12,099 nt of DNA from DASUZD01 sp036377055 (GTDB lineage: Bacteria > Actinomycetota > Thermoleophilia > Gaiellales > Gaiellaceae). The stretch is from positions 1 through 12,099 of the forward strand of contig DASUZD010000141.1 of NCBI GenBank assembly GCA_036377055.1, given 5' to 3'. The translations under genes and the position numbers were made by a program. The notes under the pieces are model-generated. The model was given only the letters and a program-made list of their open reading frames with translations. It did no database searches and was not told the origin of the DNA. This document shows positions 5,585 to 12,099 of the stretch, piece after piece; within the stretch, counting starts at the first letter, position 1, and every line of letters begins with the position of its first letter.

Positions 5585-6742
5585 TTGAGCTGGCCGCGGG
5601 ACGACGCGAAGCTCGAGCGCGTCCGCGCGCTGATGGCCGAGGAGGACATGGACGCGCTCGTCGTCCGGGCACCCGACAACGTCCTCTACCTCACGAACTT
5701 CTGGGGCATGAAGGGCTACGACGCTGTCGTCTTCCCGCGCGAGGGCGAGCCGGTGCTGATCTGCCTCGAGGCGTCCGCGGAGGACGCGGCTCAGACGGCC
5801 TGGACCGAAAGCGTCCAGTACCTCCGCGGGTACGCGCCGGACGATCCGCGGCCGCCGTTCGCCCGGACGCTCGATCTCGCGCAGGAGGCGGCGCGCGGCC
5901 GCGCGCGACTCGGCCTGGAGCTCTCGCTCGGCACCCAAGCGTCGGATCGCATGGTCGGCGAGCCGACGACGTTCACCGCCGGTTGGTTCAGCGCCTTCGA
6001 CGGGGCCGTCGACGCGACGCCGCTCCTCGCACGCGCCCGAGCGATCAAGACGGAGCAGGAGCTGGAACGAATCCGGCTCGCGAACGAGATCGCGGCGGCG
6101 GCGATGGACCACGTACGCGAGCACATCCGACCAGGCATGAAGGAGTCCGAAGCGGCCGCGCTCTGGCAGGGCTTCGTCCACGGCGAAGGCACGGGGTGGA
6201 AGGGCCAGGTCGACCTGGCCCTTCCTTTTTCGCTCGTCTGGTCAGGCCCCGGGATCAAGACGTTCACGGCCACAGGGGACGGGCCTGTACTCGACGACGA
6301 GCCGACGCTCTTCGAGATCTGGGTCTGCGCCGACGGCTACTGGTGCGACCACACGAAAAACGTCTGCCCCGGCGAGCTGCGGCCCGAATACGCACGTCTC
6401 GAGGAGCAGCTGATGGAGGTGTACACCTACATCATCCACCGGTGTACCCCTGGGGAGAGCCTCGCCGAGTTCGACCGGACCGCGCGCGAGGCCATCGCGG
6501 AGGCGGGCTATCCCGGGCAGCCGAGCCACCCGCTCTGTCATGGCGTAGGCGCCCGCGCGCACGAGCCGCCATACGCGCACCAGGCCGGCGTGGGCACGGT
6601 CGAAGAGGGCATGGTGCTCGCGATCGAGCCGGGTGTGTACTGGGAGGGCGGGGGAGGCCTGCGCGTCGAGGACAACTTCCTGATCACAAGCGACGGGGCC
6701 GAGAAGCTCTCGTCGTTTCCGGACGGCGTGGTCCGCGCGTGA
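5585..6742 (+). CDS. M24-family (Xaa-Pro peptidase/creatinase-like) hydrolase
   Basis: A 385-residue protein from TTG 5585; an in-frame stop at 5564-5566 rules out a longer form, and ATG 5633 would cut into the N-terminal domain. Residues 1-145 form the creatinase/prolidase N-terminal domain (LVVRAPDNVLYLTNFWG). From Lys155 the pita-bread M24 domain follows. Metal-site positions are Glu244 (normally Asp), Asp255 in CDHTK, His319 in CHGVG, Glu348 in AIEPGVY and Glu362 in RVED. M24 members cleave Xaa-Pro peptides, hydrolyse creatine or open ectoine, usually with two metals. The Asp-to-Glu change at the first ligand leaves a possible metal site, so activity is likely but substrate unknown. It begins the second gene block and overlaps the next gene by 4 nt. 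A 28-nt palindrome plus T5 lies at codons 205-216. Confidence 0.85.
   Translation: MSWPRDDAKLERVRALMAEEDMDALVVRAPDNVLYLTNFWGMKGYDAVVFPREGEPVLICLEASAEDAAQTAWTESVQYLRGYAPDDPRPPFARTLDLAQEAARGRARLGLELSLGTQASDRMVGEPTTFTAGWFSAFDGAVDATPLLARARAIKTEQELERIRLANEIAAAAMDHVREHIRPGMKESEAAALWQGFVHGEGTGWKGQVDLALPFSLVWSGPGIKTFTATGDGPVLDDEPTLFEIWVCADGYWCDHTKNVCPGELRPEYARLEEQLMEVYTYIIHRCTPGESLAEFDRTAREAIAEAGYPGQPSHPLCHGVGARAHEPPYAHQAGVGTVEEGMVLAIEPGVYWEGGGGLRVEDNFLITSDGAEKLSSFPDGVVRA
6198..6230 (+). terminator. Intragenic intrinsic-terminator-like palindrome (28 nt + T5)
   Basis: Bases 6198-6211 are the exact reverse complement of 6212-6225, a 14-bp stem (about 12 bp with a minimal loop), followed immediately by TTTTT (6226-6230). 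This is the form of a Rho-independent terminator on the + strand; the - strand side has no T-run. It sits in frame inside the M24 gene, encoding WKGQVDLALPF. The last codons CTT-CCT-TTT depart from the CTC/CTG, CCG and TTC preferred around it. Sequence form is certain; function is inferred. Confidence 0.6.
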
Positions 6743-7893
6743 CCGAGATCTGGACGGGCGCGCTGAACGACCCGTACCGCGTGGGAGGCTCCGTCGGCTT
6801 GTACGACACGACGCTTCGCGACGGCGAGCAGACAGTCGGTGTCGTGCTCGACCCGGAGCAGAAGCTCGAGATAGCGCGGCTCCTCGACGAGCTCGGCGTC
6901 GACCGGATCGAGGCGGGCTTCCCGCGCGTCTCGCAGGACGACTGGGGCGCGGTTCGGCTGATCTCCGAGGCCGGGCTACAGGCCGAGATCTGGGGGTTCT
7001 CGCGGGCCGTTCCGGGCGATCTCGAGGCGCTCGTCGAGCTGGGCGTCGAAGCGTCCGTGATCGAGTCGCCCATCTCCGACCTGAAGCTCGGCGCGATCGG
7101 GGTGCCGCGCGAGAAGATGCTCGGACGCATCGCGGATGCGATGAGGTTCGCGGCCGAGCATGACATCCGCGCCGCCTTCTTCGGCGTCGACTCGACTCGC
7201 GCCGACCCTGTCTTCTACGAGCGCGTCTACAAGAGCGCCGTCGAGGCCGGAGCAAAGGAGGTCTGCGTCGTCGACACGCTCGGCATCGCATCCCCGGAGG
7301 CCGTGGCCGACCTCGTCGGGCGGACCGTCGAGTGGGTTGGGCCGGAGGTTCCCGTCCACTTCCACGGCCACAACGACTTCGGGCTCGCGACGGCCTCGGC
7401 CGTGGCGGCCGTGAAAGCGGGCGCGAGGTGGATTCACGCCACGATCAACGGCATGGGCGAGCGGGCCGGCACCGCGCGCCTCGGCGAGGTGGCGCTCACG
7501 CTCCGGGCGCTCTACGGCGTGGAGTCGAAGCTTCGCCTCGACAGGATCCGCGAGGTCTCCGAGCGCGTCCGCGAGCTCGCCGGCTACGCGCTCGAGCCGT
7601 GGAAGCCGGTGACCGGCGAGACGCTCTTCCGGCGCGAGAGCGGCACCGTCGCGAGCCAGTTCCACGACCCGCCGTCGATCGAGCCGTACTCGTCCGAGCT
7701 CGTGCGTGCGGAGCGCGCCGTCGTCCTCGGCAAGAAGAGCGGGCTCGACTCGATCCGGATCAAGGCCGAGGAGCTTGGCCTCGACGTGCCCGAGGAGCGG
7801 CGGGCCGAGTTGCTCGCACGCGTCAAAGAGCTCGGAACACAAAAACGCGGCCTTGTCACCGACGAAGAGTTCCGGGACCTCGCGCGTGGCTGA
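6739..7893 (+). CDS. DRE-TIM enzyme, isopropylmalate/homocitrate synthase type, no LeuA C-domain
   Basis: A 384-residue protein from GTG 6739 (GTGA overlap with the M24 stop). The signature DTTLRDGEQ is at residues 23-31, with Arg27 and Asp28 of the active site. The metal pair is His209 and His211 in FHGHNDFG, and GMGERAG is at 238-244. The C-terminal part (GETLFRRESG; VVLGKKSG at 328-335) matches the subdomain linker of homocitrate and isopropylmalate synthases. These enzymes condense acetyl-CoA with a 2-oxo acid; some relatives run as lyases. The protein ends near residue 384, without the regulatory domain of full-length LeuA (about 500 residues), so leucine feedback is not expected. Homocitrate synthase (NifV/AksA-type) or a pathway-specific synthase are the main alternatives. 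I assign no symbol because the genomic setting is not leucine or lysine synthesis. Confidence 0.8.
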   Translation: MTEIWTGALNDPYRVGGSVGLYDTTLRDGEQTVGVVLDPEQKLEIARLLDELGVDRIEAGFPRVSQDDWGAVRLISEAGLQAEIWGFSRAVPGDLEALVELGVEASVIESPISDLKLGAIGVPREKMLGRIADAMRFAAEHDIRAAFFGVDSTRADPVFYERVYKSAVEAGAKEVCVVDTLGIASPEAVADLVGRTVEWVGPEVPVHFHGHNDFGLATASAVAAVKAGARWIHATINGMGERAGTARLGEVALTLRALYGVESKLRLDRIREVSERVRELAGYALEPWKPVTGETLFRRESGTVASQFHDPPSIEPYSSELVRAERAVVLGKKSGLDSIRIKAEELGLDVPEERRAELLARVKELGTQKRGLVTDEEFRDLARG

Positions 7894-9478
7894 CTACGAC
7901 GCGATCCTCATCGGCAGCGGGATCAACTCGCTCGCGTGCTCGGCGCTCCTGGCGCGAGGGGGCTGGCGCGTCTGCGTGCTCGAGCGGAACGACTACCTCG
8001 GCGGCGCGATCAAGACCGAGGAGCTGACCGAGCCCGGGTACCTCCACGACGTCTTCAGCGCCTGGCATCCGCTCTGGGTCGGGGGCGCCGCGCACTCGGA
8101 GCTCGCCGACGAGCTCGCCGAGCGCGGCCTCGAGTACCTGAACACCGACTACCCGACGGCGACGCTCTTTCCGGACGGCGAGGCCGCGTTCCTGCTCCGG
8201 AGCGCCGACGCGAACGCCGCCGAGCTCGACCGGCACGCGCCCGGCGACGGCGATGCTTGGCGGCGCGTCCTCGACGCGTTCCTCCCGAACGCGGACCTCG
8301 CGTTCGGCGTCCTCGGCACCGAGCTCTGGTCGAGGCACGGGCTCGCGCTCGCGCTGCGCGCGTACCGGCGGCTCGGCCGTCGCGGCGCGGCGGCTTTCGC
8401 CGGGGAGCTGCTCGTCTCGGGCCGCGACTGGCTGACCGAGACCTTCAGCTCCGAGCGCGCGCACGGCCTGCTCGCGCCGTGGGTCCTCCACACCGGCCTC
8501 GGCCCGGACGCAGCCGCTTCCGGGTTCATGACGCAGGTGATCGGCGTCGCGATCCAGGAGGGCGGGATGCCGATCCCGCGGGGCGGCGGCGCGCGCCTTG
8601 TCGACGCGCTCGTCCGGCTGATCCGCAACCACGGCGGCGTCTGCGAGACCGAGCGTGACGTCGAGCGGATCGTCGTCCACGACGGCGCGGCGGCCGGAGT
8701 CCGCACCGCTGGCGGACAGACGCTCACCGCAGAACGCGCGGTGGTCGCGAACGTCACGCCGACGCAGCTGTACGGGCGCCTGCTCGACGAGCGAGAGCCG
8801 CCGTTTCGCTACGGCCGCTCGGAGATGCAGATCCACTTCGCGCTCTCCGAGCCGCCGCTCTGGGAGGGCGACGAGCGGCTGGCGAAGACGGCGATCGTCC
8901 ACCTGACGCCAGGCCTCGACGGCGTCTCGCGCGCCGTCAACGAGGCGGAGCGCGGCCTGCTCCCCGCCGAGGCGACGGTCGTCGTCGGGCAGCCGCTCAC
9001 CATGGATCCGAGCCGCGCACCCGACGGCGCGGGCCTCCTCTGGCTCCAGCTCCAGGAGCTGCCCTGGCACGTCAAGGGCGACGCCGCCGACGAGCTAGAC
9101 ACCGGCGACGGCACGTGGACGGAGAGCCTCCGCGAGCGCTACGCCGACCGGATCCAGGCGCGCATCGCTAGGCACGTGCCGAACCTCGAGGCCGCGATCC
9201 GGAAGCGCGTCGTCCTCAGCCCTGCCGACCTCCAGGCCGCGAACGTCAACCTCCACCACGGCGACCCGTACAGTGGGTCCCTCGCGCTCGACCAGAACTT
9301 CCTCTGGCGACCGTTCGCGTCGAGCCCGGGCCACCGCACCGCGATCGACCGCCTCTGGCACATCGGCGCGAGCACGCATCCGGGGCCGGGCCTCGGCGCC
9401 GGCTCGGGCACCCTCGTCGCGAAGCAGCTCCTGGAGCCGCCGCTGCCGAGGCGCGTCCTCGCGCGCGTCCGCCGATGA
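7886..9478 (+). CDS. FAD-dependent amine oxidase/phytoene desaturase-type oxidoreductase
   Basis: A 530-residue protein from GTG 7886, overlapping the previous gene by 8 nt. The N-terminus is a Rossmann dinucleotide site: DAILIGSGINSLACSALLA, then LERNDYLGGAIKTEE, with the first Glu binding the FAD ribose. The MPIPRGGGARLVDAL segment and the C-terminal GASTHPGPGLGAGSGTLVA motif are those of the CrtI/PYROXD2 group. Such flavoproteins desaturate or oxidise C-N or C-C bonds of small or lipid-like substrates. No carotenoid genes are nearby, so a carotenoid role is unlikely. In this cluster it would oxidise an intermediate of the unknown pathway. There is no signal peptide; cytosolic or membrane-peripheral. 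The ATG of the next gene overlaps its stop (ATGA). Confidence 0.8.
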   Translation: MADYDAILIGSGINSLACSALLARGGWRVCVLERNDYLGGAIKTEELTEPGYLHDVFSAWHPLWVGGAAHSELADELAERGLEYLNTDYPTATLFPDGEAAFLLRSADANAAELDRHAPGDGDAWRRVLDAFLPNADLAFGVLGTELWSRHGLALALRAYRRLGRRGAAAFAGELLVSGRDWLTETFSSERAHGLLAPWVLHTGLGPDAAASGFMTQVIGVAIQEGGMPIPRGGGARLVDALVRLIRNHGGVCETERDVERIVVHDGAAAGVRTAGGQTLTAERAVVANVTPTQLYGRLLDEREPPFRYGRSEMQIHFALSEPPLWEGDERLAKTAIVHLTPGLDGVSRAVNEAERGLLPAEATVVVGQPLTMDPSRAPDGAGLLWLQLQELPWHVKGDAADELDTGDGTWTESLRERYADRIQARIARHVPNLEAAIRKRVVLSPADLQAANVNLHHGDPYSGSLALDQNFLWRPFASSPGHRTAIDRLWHIGASTHPGPGLGAGSGTLVAKQLLEPPLPRRVLARVRR

Positions 9479-10269
9479 GGCTCTCGATCTCGCAGATCAC
9501 GACGGTGACGCAGTCGTTCGCCGACGACCTCGACGCCTACCGCGCGGCCGGCGCCGACGGGATCGGGATCTGGGAGATGAAGCTCGCCGACGACTCGCTC
9601 GAGCGGTTCCGGGAGAGCGGGCTCGAGGCCGCCGCCGCCGTTCCGACCGTGCCGTCGATCCTGCCGCTGCCGCTCATGCCCGGCCCGGCCGATCCCGCCG
9701 AGCGCGTCGAGGCGATCTGCCAAGGGATCGAGCGGCTCGCACCGTTCGAGCCGGCGTGCGTGCTCTTCCTCACCGGCCCCGGGGACGACCGCGAGGCCAT
9801 CCTCGACGGCATCCGGACGATCGCCGACTGTGGCCGCCGCCACGGAGTACGCGTCGCGCTCGAGCCGATCCAGCGCGAGTTCGCGCACTACTGGACGGTC
9901 GCGAGCTCGCTCGACGAGGCGGCGGCCCTGATCGACGACGCTGGCGCGGACGTGGGCCTGATGTACGACGTCTGGCACCTCTGGTGCGAGCCGCTCGCCG
10001 AGATCGAGCGTCACCGGGAGCGGATCGCGGCCGTCCACGTCGCCGACTGGCGCGAACCGACGCGGAACACGAACGACCGCGTCCTGCCGGGCGACGGCGT
10101 CGTCGACTACGGGTCGATCCTCGACGCGCTCCGCTGGGACGGCCTCTACGACCTCGAGATCTTCTCCGACGCGGAGCTGCCGGGATCGCTGTGGAAGGAG
10201 GACCCGCGCGAGGTCGCCCGGCGCGGGCTCGCGAAGCTCAGGGAGGCGCTGTGGAACGCGTCTGCATAG
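9475..10269 (+). CDS. Sugar phosphate isomerase/epimerase-like TIM-barrel protein
   Basis: A 264-residue protein of the xylose-isomerase-like AP-endonuclease-2 fold, ATG 9475 overlapping the previous stop by 4 nt. Candidate metal ligands are all in place: Glu130 (VALEPIQ), Asp165 and His168 (YDVWHLW), His188 (VHVADW) and Glu228 (LEIFSD). DRVLPGDGVVDY (201-212) is the conserved substrate loop. Relatives include hydroxypyruvate isomerase, IolE/IolI, tagatose and allulose epimerases and 3-dehydroshikimate dehydratase, so the substrate stays open. It acts in the cytosol with a divalent metal. Its place between the FAD oxidoreductase and the ketoacid reductase suggests it isomerises a hydroxy- or oxo-acid intermediate. 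Full length, nothing missing. Confidence 0.85.
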   Translation: MRLSISQITTVTQSFADDLDAYRAAGADGIGIWEMKLADDSLERFRESGLEAAAAVPTVPSILPLPLMPGPADPAERVEAICQGIERLAPFEPACVLFLTGPGDDREAILDGIRTIADCGRRHGVRVALEPIQREFAHYWTVASSLDEAAALIDDAGADVGLMYDVWHLWCEPLAEIERHRERIAAVHVADWREPTRNTNDRVLPGDGVVDYGSILDALRWDGLYDLEIFSDAELPGSLWKEDPREVARRGLAKLREALWNASA

Positions 10270-11186
10270 TCGGCGCGGGCGTGATCGGCAGCCTCTACGC
10301 CGGCCACCTCGGCCGCGTCTGCGACGTCTCGGTCCTCTGCCGCCGGGACGAGCATGCGCGGGCCCTGAACGAGCGCGGCCTCACCGTCTCGGGACGGCAC
10401 GACTACCACGCTCGCGTCACGGCCTCGACGGACCCCGACGACCTCCCCGAGCCCGACGTCGCGATCGTCGCCACGAAGACGACCGAGCTCGCGGCCGCCG
10501 CCGCGCGGCTCGAAGGACGATGGCCACAAGCGACGCTCATGACCGTCCAGAACGGACTCGGCGCCGAAGAATCGTTCGCCGACGGCAGTCGCAAACTCAT
10601 CTCCGCAGTCACGTTCATGAGCGGCACGCGCCATTCGGACACGCACGTCGAGTACATCCTCGACACGGAGACGTGGCTCGGCCCGTACGGCGCGACGCCG
10701 TACCGGCTCGTGGAGGAGGTCGCCGCGTTGCTCGTCCACGCCGACCTACGTGCGCGCGCGTTCCGCGACCTCCGGCCGGCGCAGTGGTCGAAGCTGATCT
10801 TCAACGCGACCGTGAACTCGGTCGCCGCGCTGACCGGGCTTCCGCACGACCCGCATTTCGCAGCACGCGACGAACCGACCGACCTCGGCCACCTCGTCCA
10901 CGGCCTGATGGACGAGGGCAAGGCCGTCGCCGCGGCGGCACGGATCGAGCTGCACGAAGACCCGTGGGAGATGAACGTGCATGCCACGAGGCGCGGCAGC
11001 CGCCACTATCCGTCGATGCTGGAGGACGTGGAGGCGCGCCGGCACACTGAGATCGACCACATCACGGGCGCGCTCGTGCGGGAGGCCGAGCGCGTCGGCG
11101 TGCCGGTCCCGCTGCACGCGGCCATGTACCGGCTTGTCAAGGCGAGGGAGGCCTCCTGGTCATCCATTGACCCGCCGCCGTCGTAG
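10251..11186 (+). CDS. Ketopantoate reductase (PanE/ApbA) family dehydrogenase
   Basis: A 311-residue protein. The start GTG 10251 lies 19 nt inside the preceding gene and 4 nt after GGGAGG (10241-10246), and it gives the expected VERVCIVGAGVIGS NADPH-binding opening. The catalytic Lys181, Asn185 and Asn189 (KLIFNATVNS) are present. So are YPSMLEDV with Ser255, and Glu267 in TEID, equivalent to the substrate-binding residues of PanE. The family reduces 2-oxo acids with NADPH; PanE itself makes pantoate for pantothenate synthesis. No other pantothenate genes are here, and many paralogues act on other 2-oxo acids, so I leave the symbol blank. It is the last gene of the overlapping block, and a candidate promoter for the transporter gene lies in its 3' end. 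Confidence 0.85.
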   Translation: MERVCIVGAGVIGSLYAGHLGRVCDVSVLCRRDEHARALNERGLTVSGRHDYHARVTASTDPDDLPEPDVAIVATKTTELAAAAARLEGRWPQATLMTVQNGLGAEESFADGSRKLISAVTFMSGTRHSDTHVEYILDTETWLGPYGATPYRLVEEVAALLVHADLRARAFRDLRPAQWSKLIFNATVNSVAALTGLPHDPHFAARDEPTDLGHLVHGLMDEGKAVAAAARIELHEDPWEMNVHATRRGSRHYPSMLEDVEARRHTEIDHITGALVREAERVGVPVPLHAAMYRLVKAREASWSSIDPPPS

Positions 11187-11196
11187 GGATTTCAAT
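11167..11196 (+). promoter_or_regulatory. Candidate promoter for the substrate-binding-protein gene
   Basis: TTGACC (11167-11172) is followed after 18 nt by TTCAAT (11191-11196). The first box lies in the last codons of the PanE-type gene. A transcript starting near 11203 would carry a 30-nt leader with the AGGAGG site at 11223-11228. The -10 match is only moderate; read-through from the operon is also possible. Confidence 0.3.
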
Positions 11197-11233
11197 AGCG
11201 CGTGGGCGGGGTCCATCCAACGAGGAGGAGGGC

Positions 11234-12099
11234 GTGGTGAGACGAGCGGCAAGGTGGGGTGCTCTGGCAGCGATCCTGGCGGCGGCTGCGGCGGTCGCGG
11301 CCCTGGCAGGCACCACCGGCGGTCATGCCGCCACGGCTGCGAAGCCGATCGTGATCGGCTGGGCGTTCGACCAGAAGGGCCAGATGGCGCCCTTCGACGA
11401 TCCCGCCCTCGCGGCCGCGAAGATCCGCGTCGCGCAGATCAACGCCAAGGGCGGCGTGGTCGGCGGACGGAAGCTCCAGATCAAGACCTGCGACACGCAG
11501 AACAACGACCAGGCCAAGGCGAAGGCGTGCGCTGCGAGCCTGCTCGGGGCGGGCGCGAACATCATCTTCACGACGTGCGACGTCGACTTCGCGACGCCGG
11601 TGGTGCAGGAGGCGATCAACCGCGGCGTCCTCGCGATCGCTCCCTGCATCGGCACCGACCAGATGGGGCCGAAGCGGTTCGCGGCGAAAGGGAAGCTCGC
11701 CTTCAGCTTCGGCAACGTCGCGCAGGACGAGGGCTCGGCGATGGCCGAGTACGCGCACCGGCGCGGCTGGAAGACGGCGTCGCTCGCGACGAACACGCTG
11801 CTCGTCTACTTCAAGAACGTGGTGGAGGCGTTCGACAAGCGCTTCACGCAGCTCGGCGGCAAGATCGTCGACCGAGAGAGTTACGCGACCGGCGCGAACA
11901 ACGTCGGCGCCGCCGTCACGCGCCTCAACTCAAAGAAGGCGGACGTGATCGTGACGTCGACCGCGTTCGGCGAGCTGCCGGCGCTCGTCTCGGGGCTCCG
12001 GGCGCTCGGGAACAAGACGCCGATCCTCAACTCGTGGGCCGGCGACGGCACGTACTGGGTGACGAAGAGCCCACAGGTCACGAACTACTACTGCGTCAC
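11234..12099 (+). CDS. ABC-transporter substrate-binding protein, LivJ-type, 3'-truncated
   Basis: The frame runs open from GTG 11234 to the window end (288 codons seen). GTG 11237 is an equally possible start; AGGAGG at 11223-11228 serves both. Residues 1-33 form a signal peptide: basic VVRRAARW, an Ala/Leu-rich core, and a cleavage region near HAATAA. The mature part starts KPIVIGWAFDQKG and shows the periplasmic binding fold of the branched-chain amino-acid family: INAKGGVVGGRKLQ, the Cys86-Cys99 pair, TTCDVDFATPVVQEA, then a second lobe (ADVIVTSTAFGELPALVSGLR). Cys115 and Cys138 may form a second disulfide. There is no lipobox Cys, unlike many Gram-positive binding proteins. It would capture a small amino-acid-like or acyl compound for import; permease and ATPase genes should follow downstream. 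It lies 47 nt after the catabolic block, supporting a shared substrate. Confidence 0.85.
   Translation, partial: MVRRAARWGALAAILAAAAAVAALAGTTGGHAATAAKPIVIGWAFDQKGQMAPFDDPALAAAKIRVAQINAKGGVVGGRKLQIKTCDTQNNDQAKAKACAASLLGAGANIIFTTCDVDFATPVVQEAINRGVLAIAPCIGTDQMGPKRFAAKGKLAFSFGNVAQDEGSAMAEYAHRRGWKTASLATNTLLVYFKNVVEAFDKRFTQLGGKIVDRESYATGANNVGAAVTRLNSKKADVIVTSTAFGELPALVSGLRALGNKTPILNSWAGDGTYWVTKSPQVTNYYCV

Noticed and set aside
5881..5910. 14-nt GC palindrome CGCGCGGCCGCGCG
   Set aside because: Low-complexity GC sequence in Ala/Arg codons; expected at this base composition.
6418..6450. GGTGTACACC and GGTGTACCCC repeated 23 nt apart
   Set aside because: Short, inside M24 coding sequence, no partner sites; likely chance.
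7856..9070. Antisense frame of 404 codons opposite the FAD oxidoreductase
   Set aside because: Composition is a mirror of the sense gene, with no recognisable domain.
10685..10703. GTACGGC-GCGAC-GCCGTAC stem-loop in the PanE-type gene
   Set aside because: Only 7 bp, no T-run, explained by Gly-Ala-Thr-Pro codons.

Overview
This is a high-GC segment (I estimate about 70% GC) from a bacterium. Frequent GTG/TTG starts, 4-nt start/stop overlaps, an LLM (F420-type) oxidoreductase, a CoxG-like protein and a -35/-10 of TTGACA/TAGCTT type fit an actinobacterium. A deep-branching soil group such as Thermoleophilia/Gaiellales is my guess, not something the sequence proves. I see no rRNA, tRNA, CRISPR array, transposase or integrase.

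Layout, all on the + strand. (a) 1-627: 3' part of a CoxG/SRPBCC protein with a long acidic tail, probably the end of a CO-dehydrogenase-type cluster lying upstream. (b) 694-1482: a uracil-DNA-glycosylase-superfamily protein behind its own likely promoter. It overlaps a 49-codon reading frame (1479-1628) that looks like the N-terminal stub of an amidohydrolase. (c) 1653-5439: LLM flavin-type oxidoreductase, SIMPL-domain protein, M20-type hydrolase and FAH-family hydrolase, abutting or overlapping by 4 nt, so one transcription unit. (d) 5440-5584: the only sizeable gap, with an inverted repeat, a tandem 10-mer and a weak promoter-like motif. (e) 5585-11186: M24 pita-bread hydrolase, DRE-TIM (isopropylmalate/homocitrate synthase type) enzyme, FAD amine-oxidase/phytoene-desaturase-type oxidoreductase, xylose-isomerase-like TIM barrel and PanE-type ketoacid reductase, all overlapping. 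(f) 11234-end: a secreted LivJ-type ABC substrate-binding protein, cut by the window edge.

Blocks c-f read as an uptake-and-catabolism cluster: a LIV-type transporter would bring in a small amino-acid-like or acyl-amide compound, M20 and M24 enzymes could cleave C-N bonds, and the FAH, DRE-TIM, PanE, isomerase and FAD enzymes could process the carbon skeleton. I do not recognise this gene set as a described pathway, and the substrate is unknown.

The most striking signal is at the nucleotide level. A 28-nt perfect palindrome followed by five T residues, the shape of an intrinsic terminator, lies in the middle of the M24 coding sequence, and the stem end and T-run are written in codons otherwise uncommon here (CTT, CCT, TTT). 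A second stem with a T-rich tail lies just inside the FAH gene. A third perfect palindrome, of 24 nt, lies in the SIMPL gene. The M20 protein also lacks several canonical metal-site residues.
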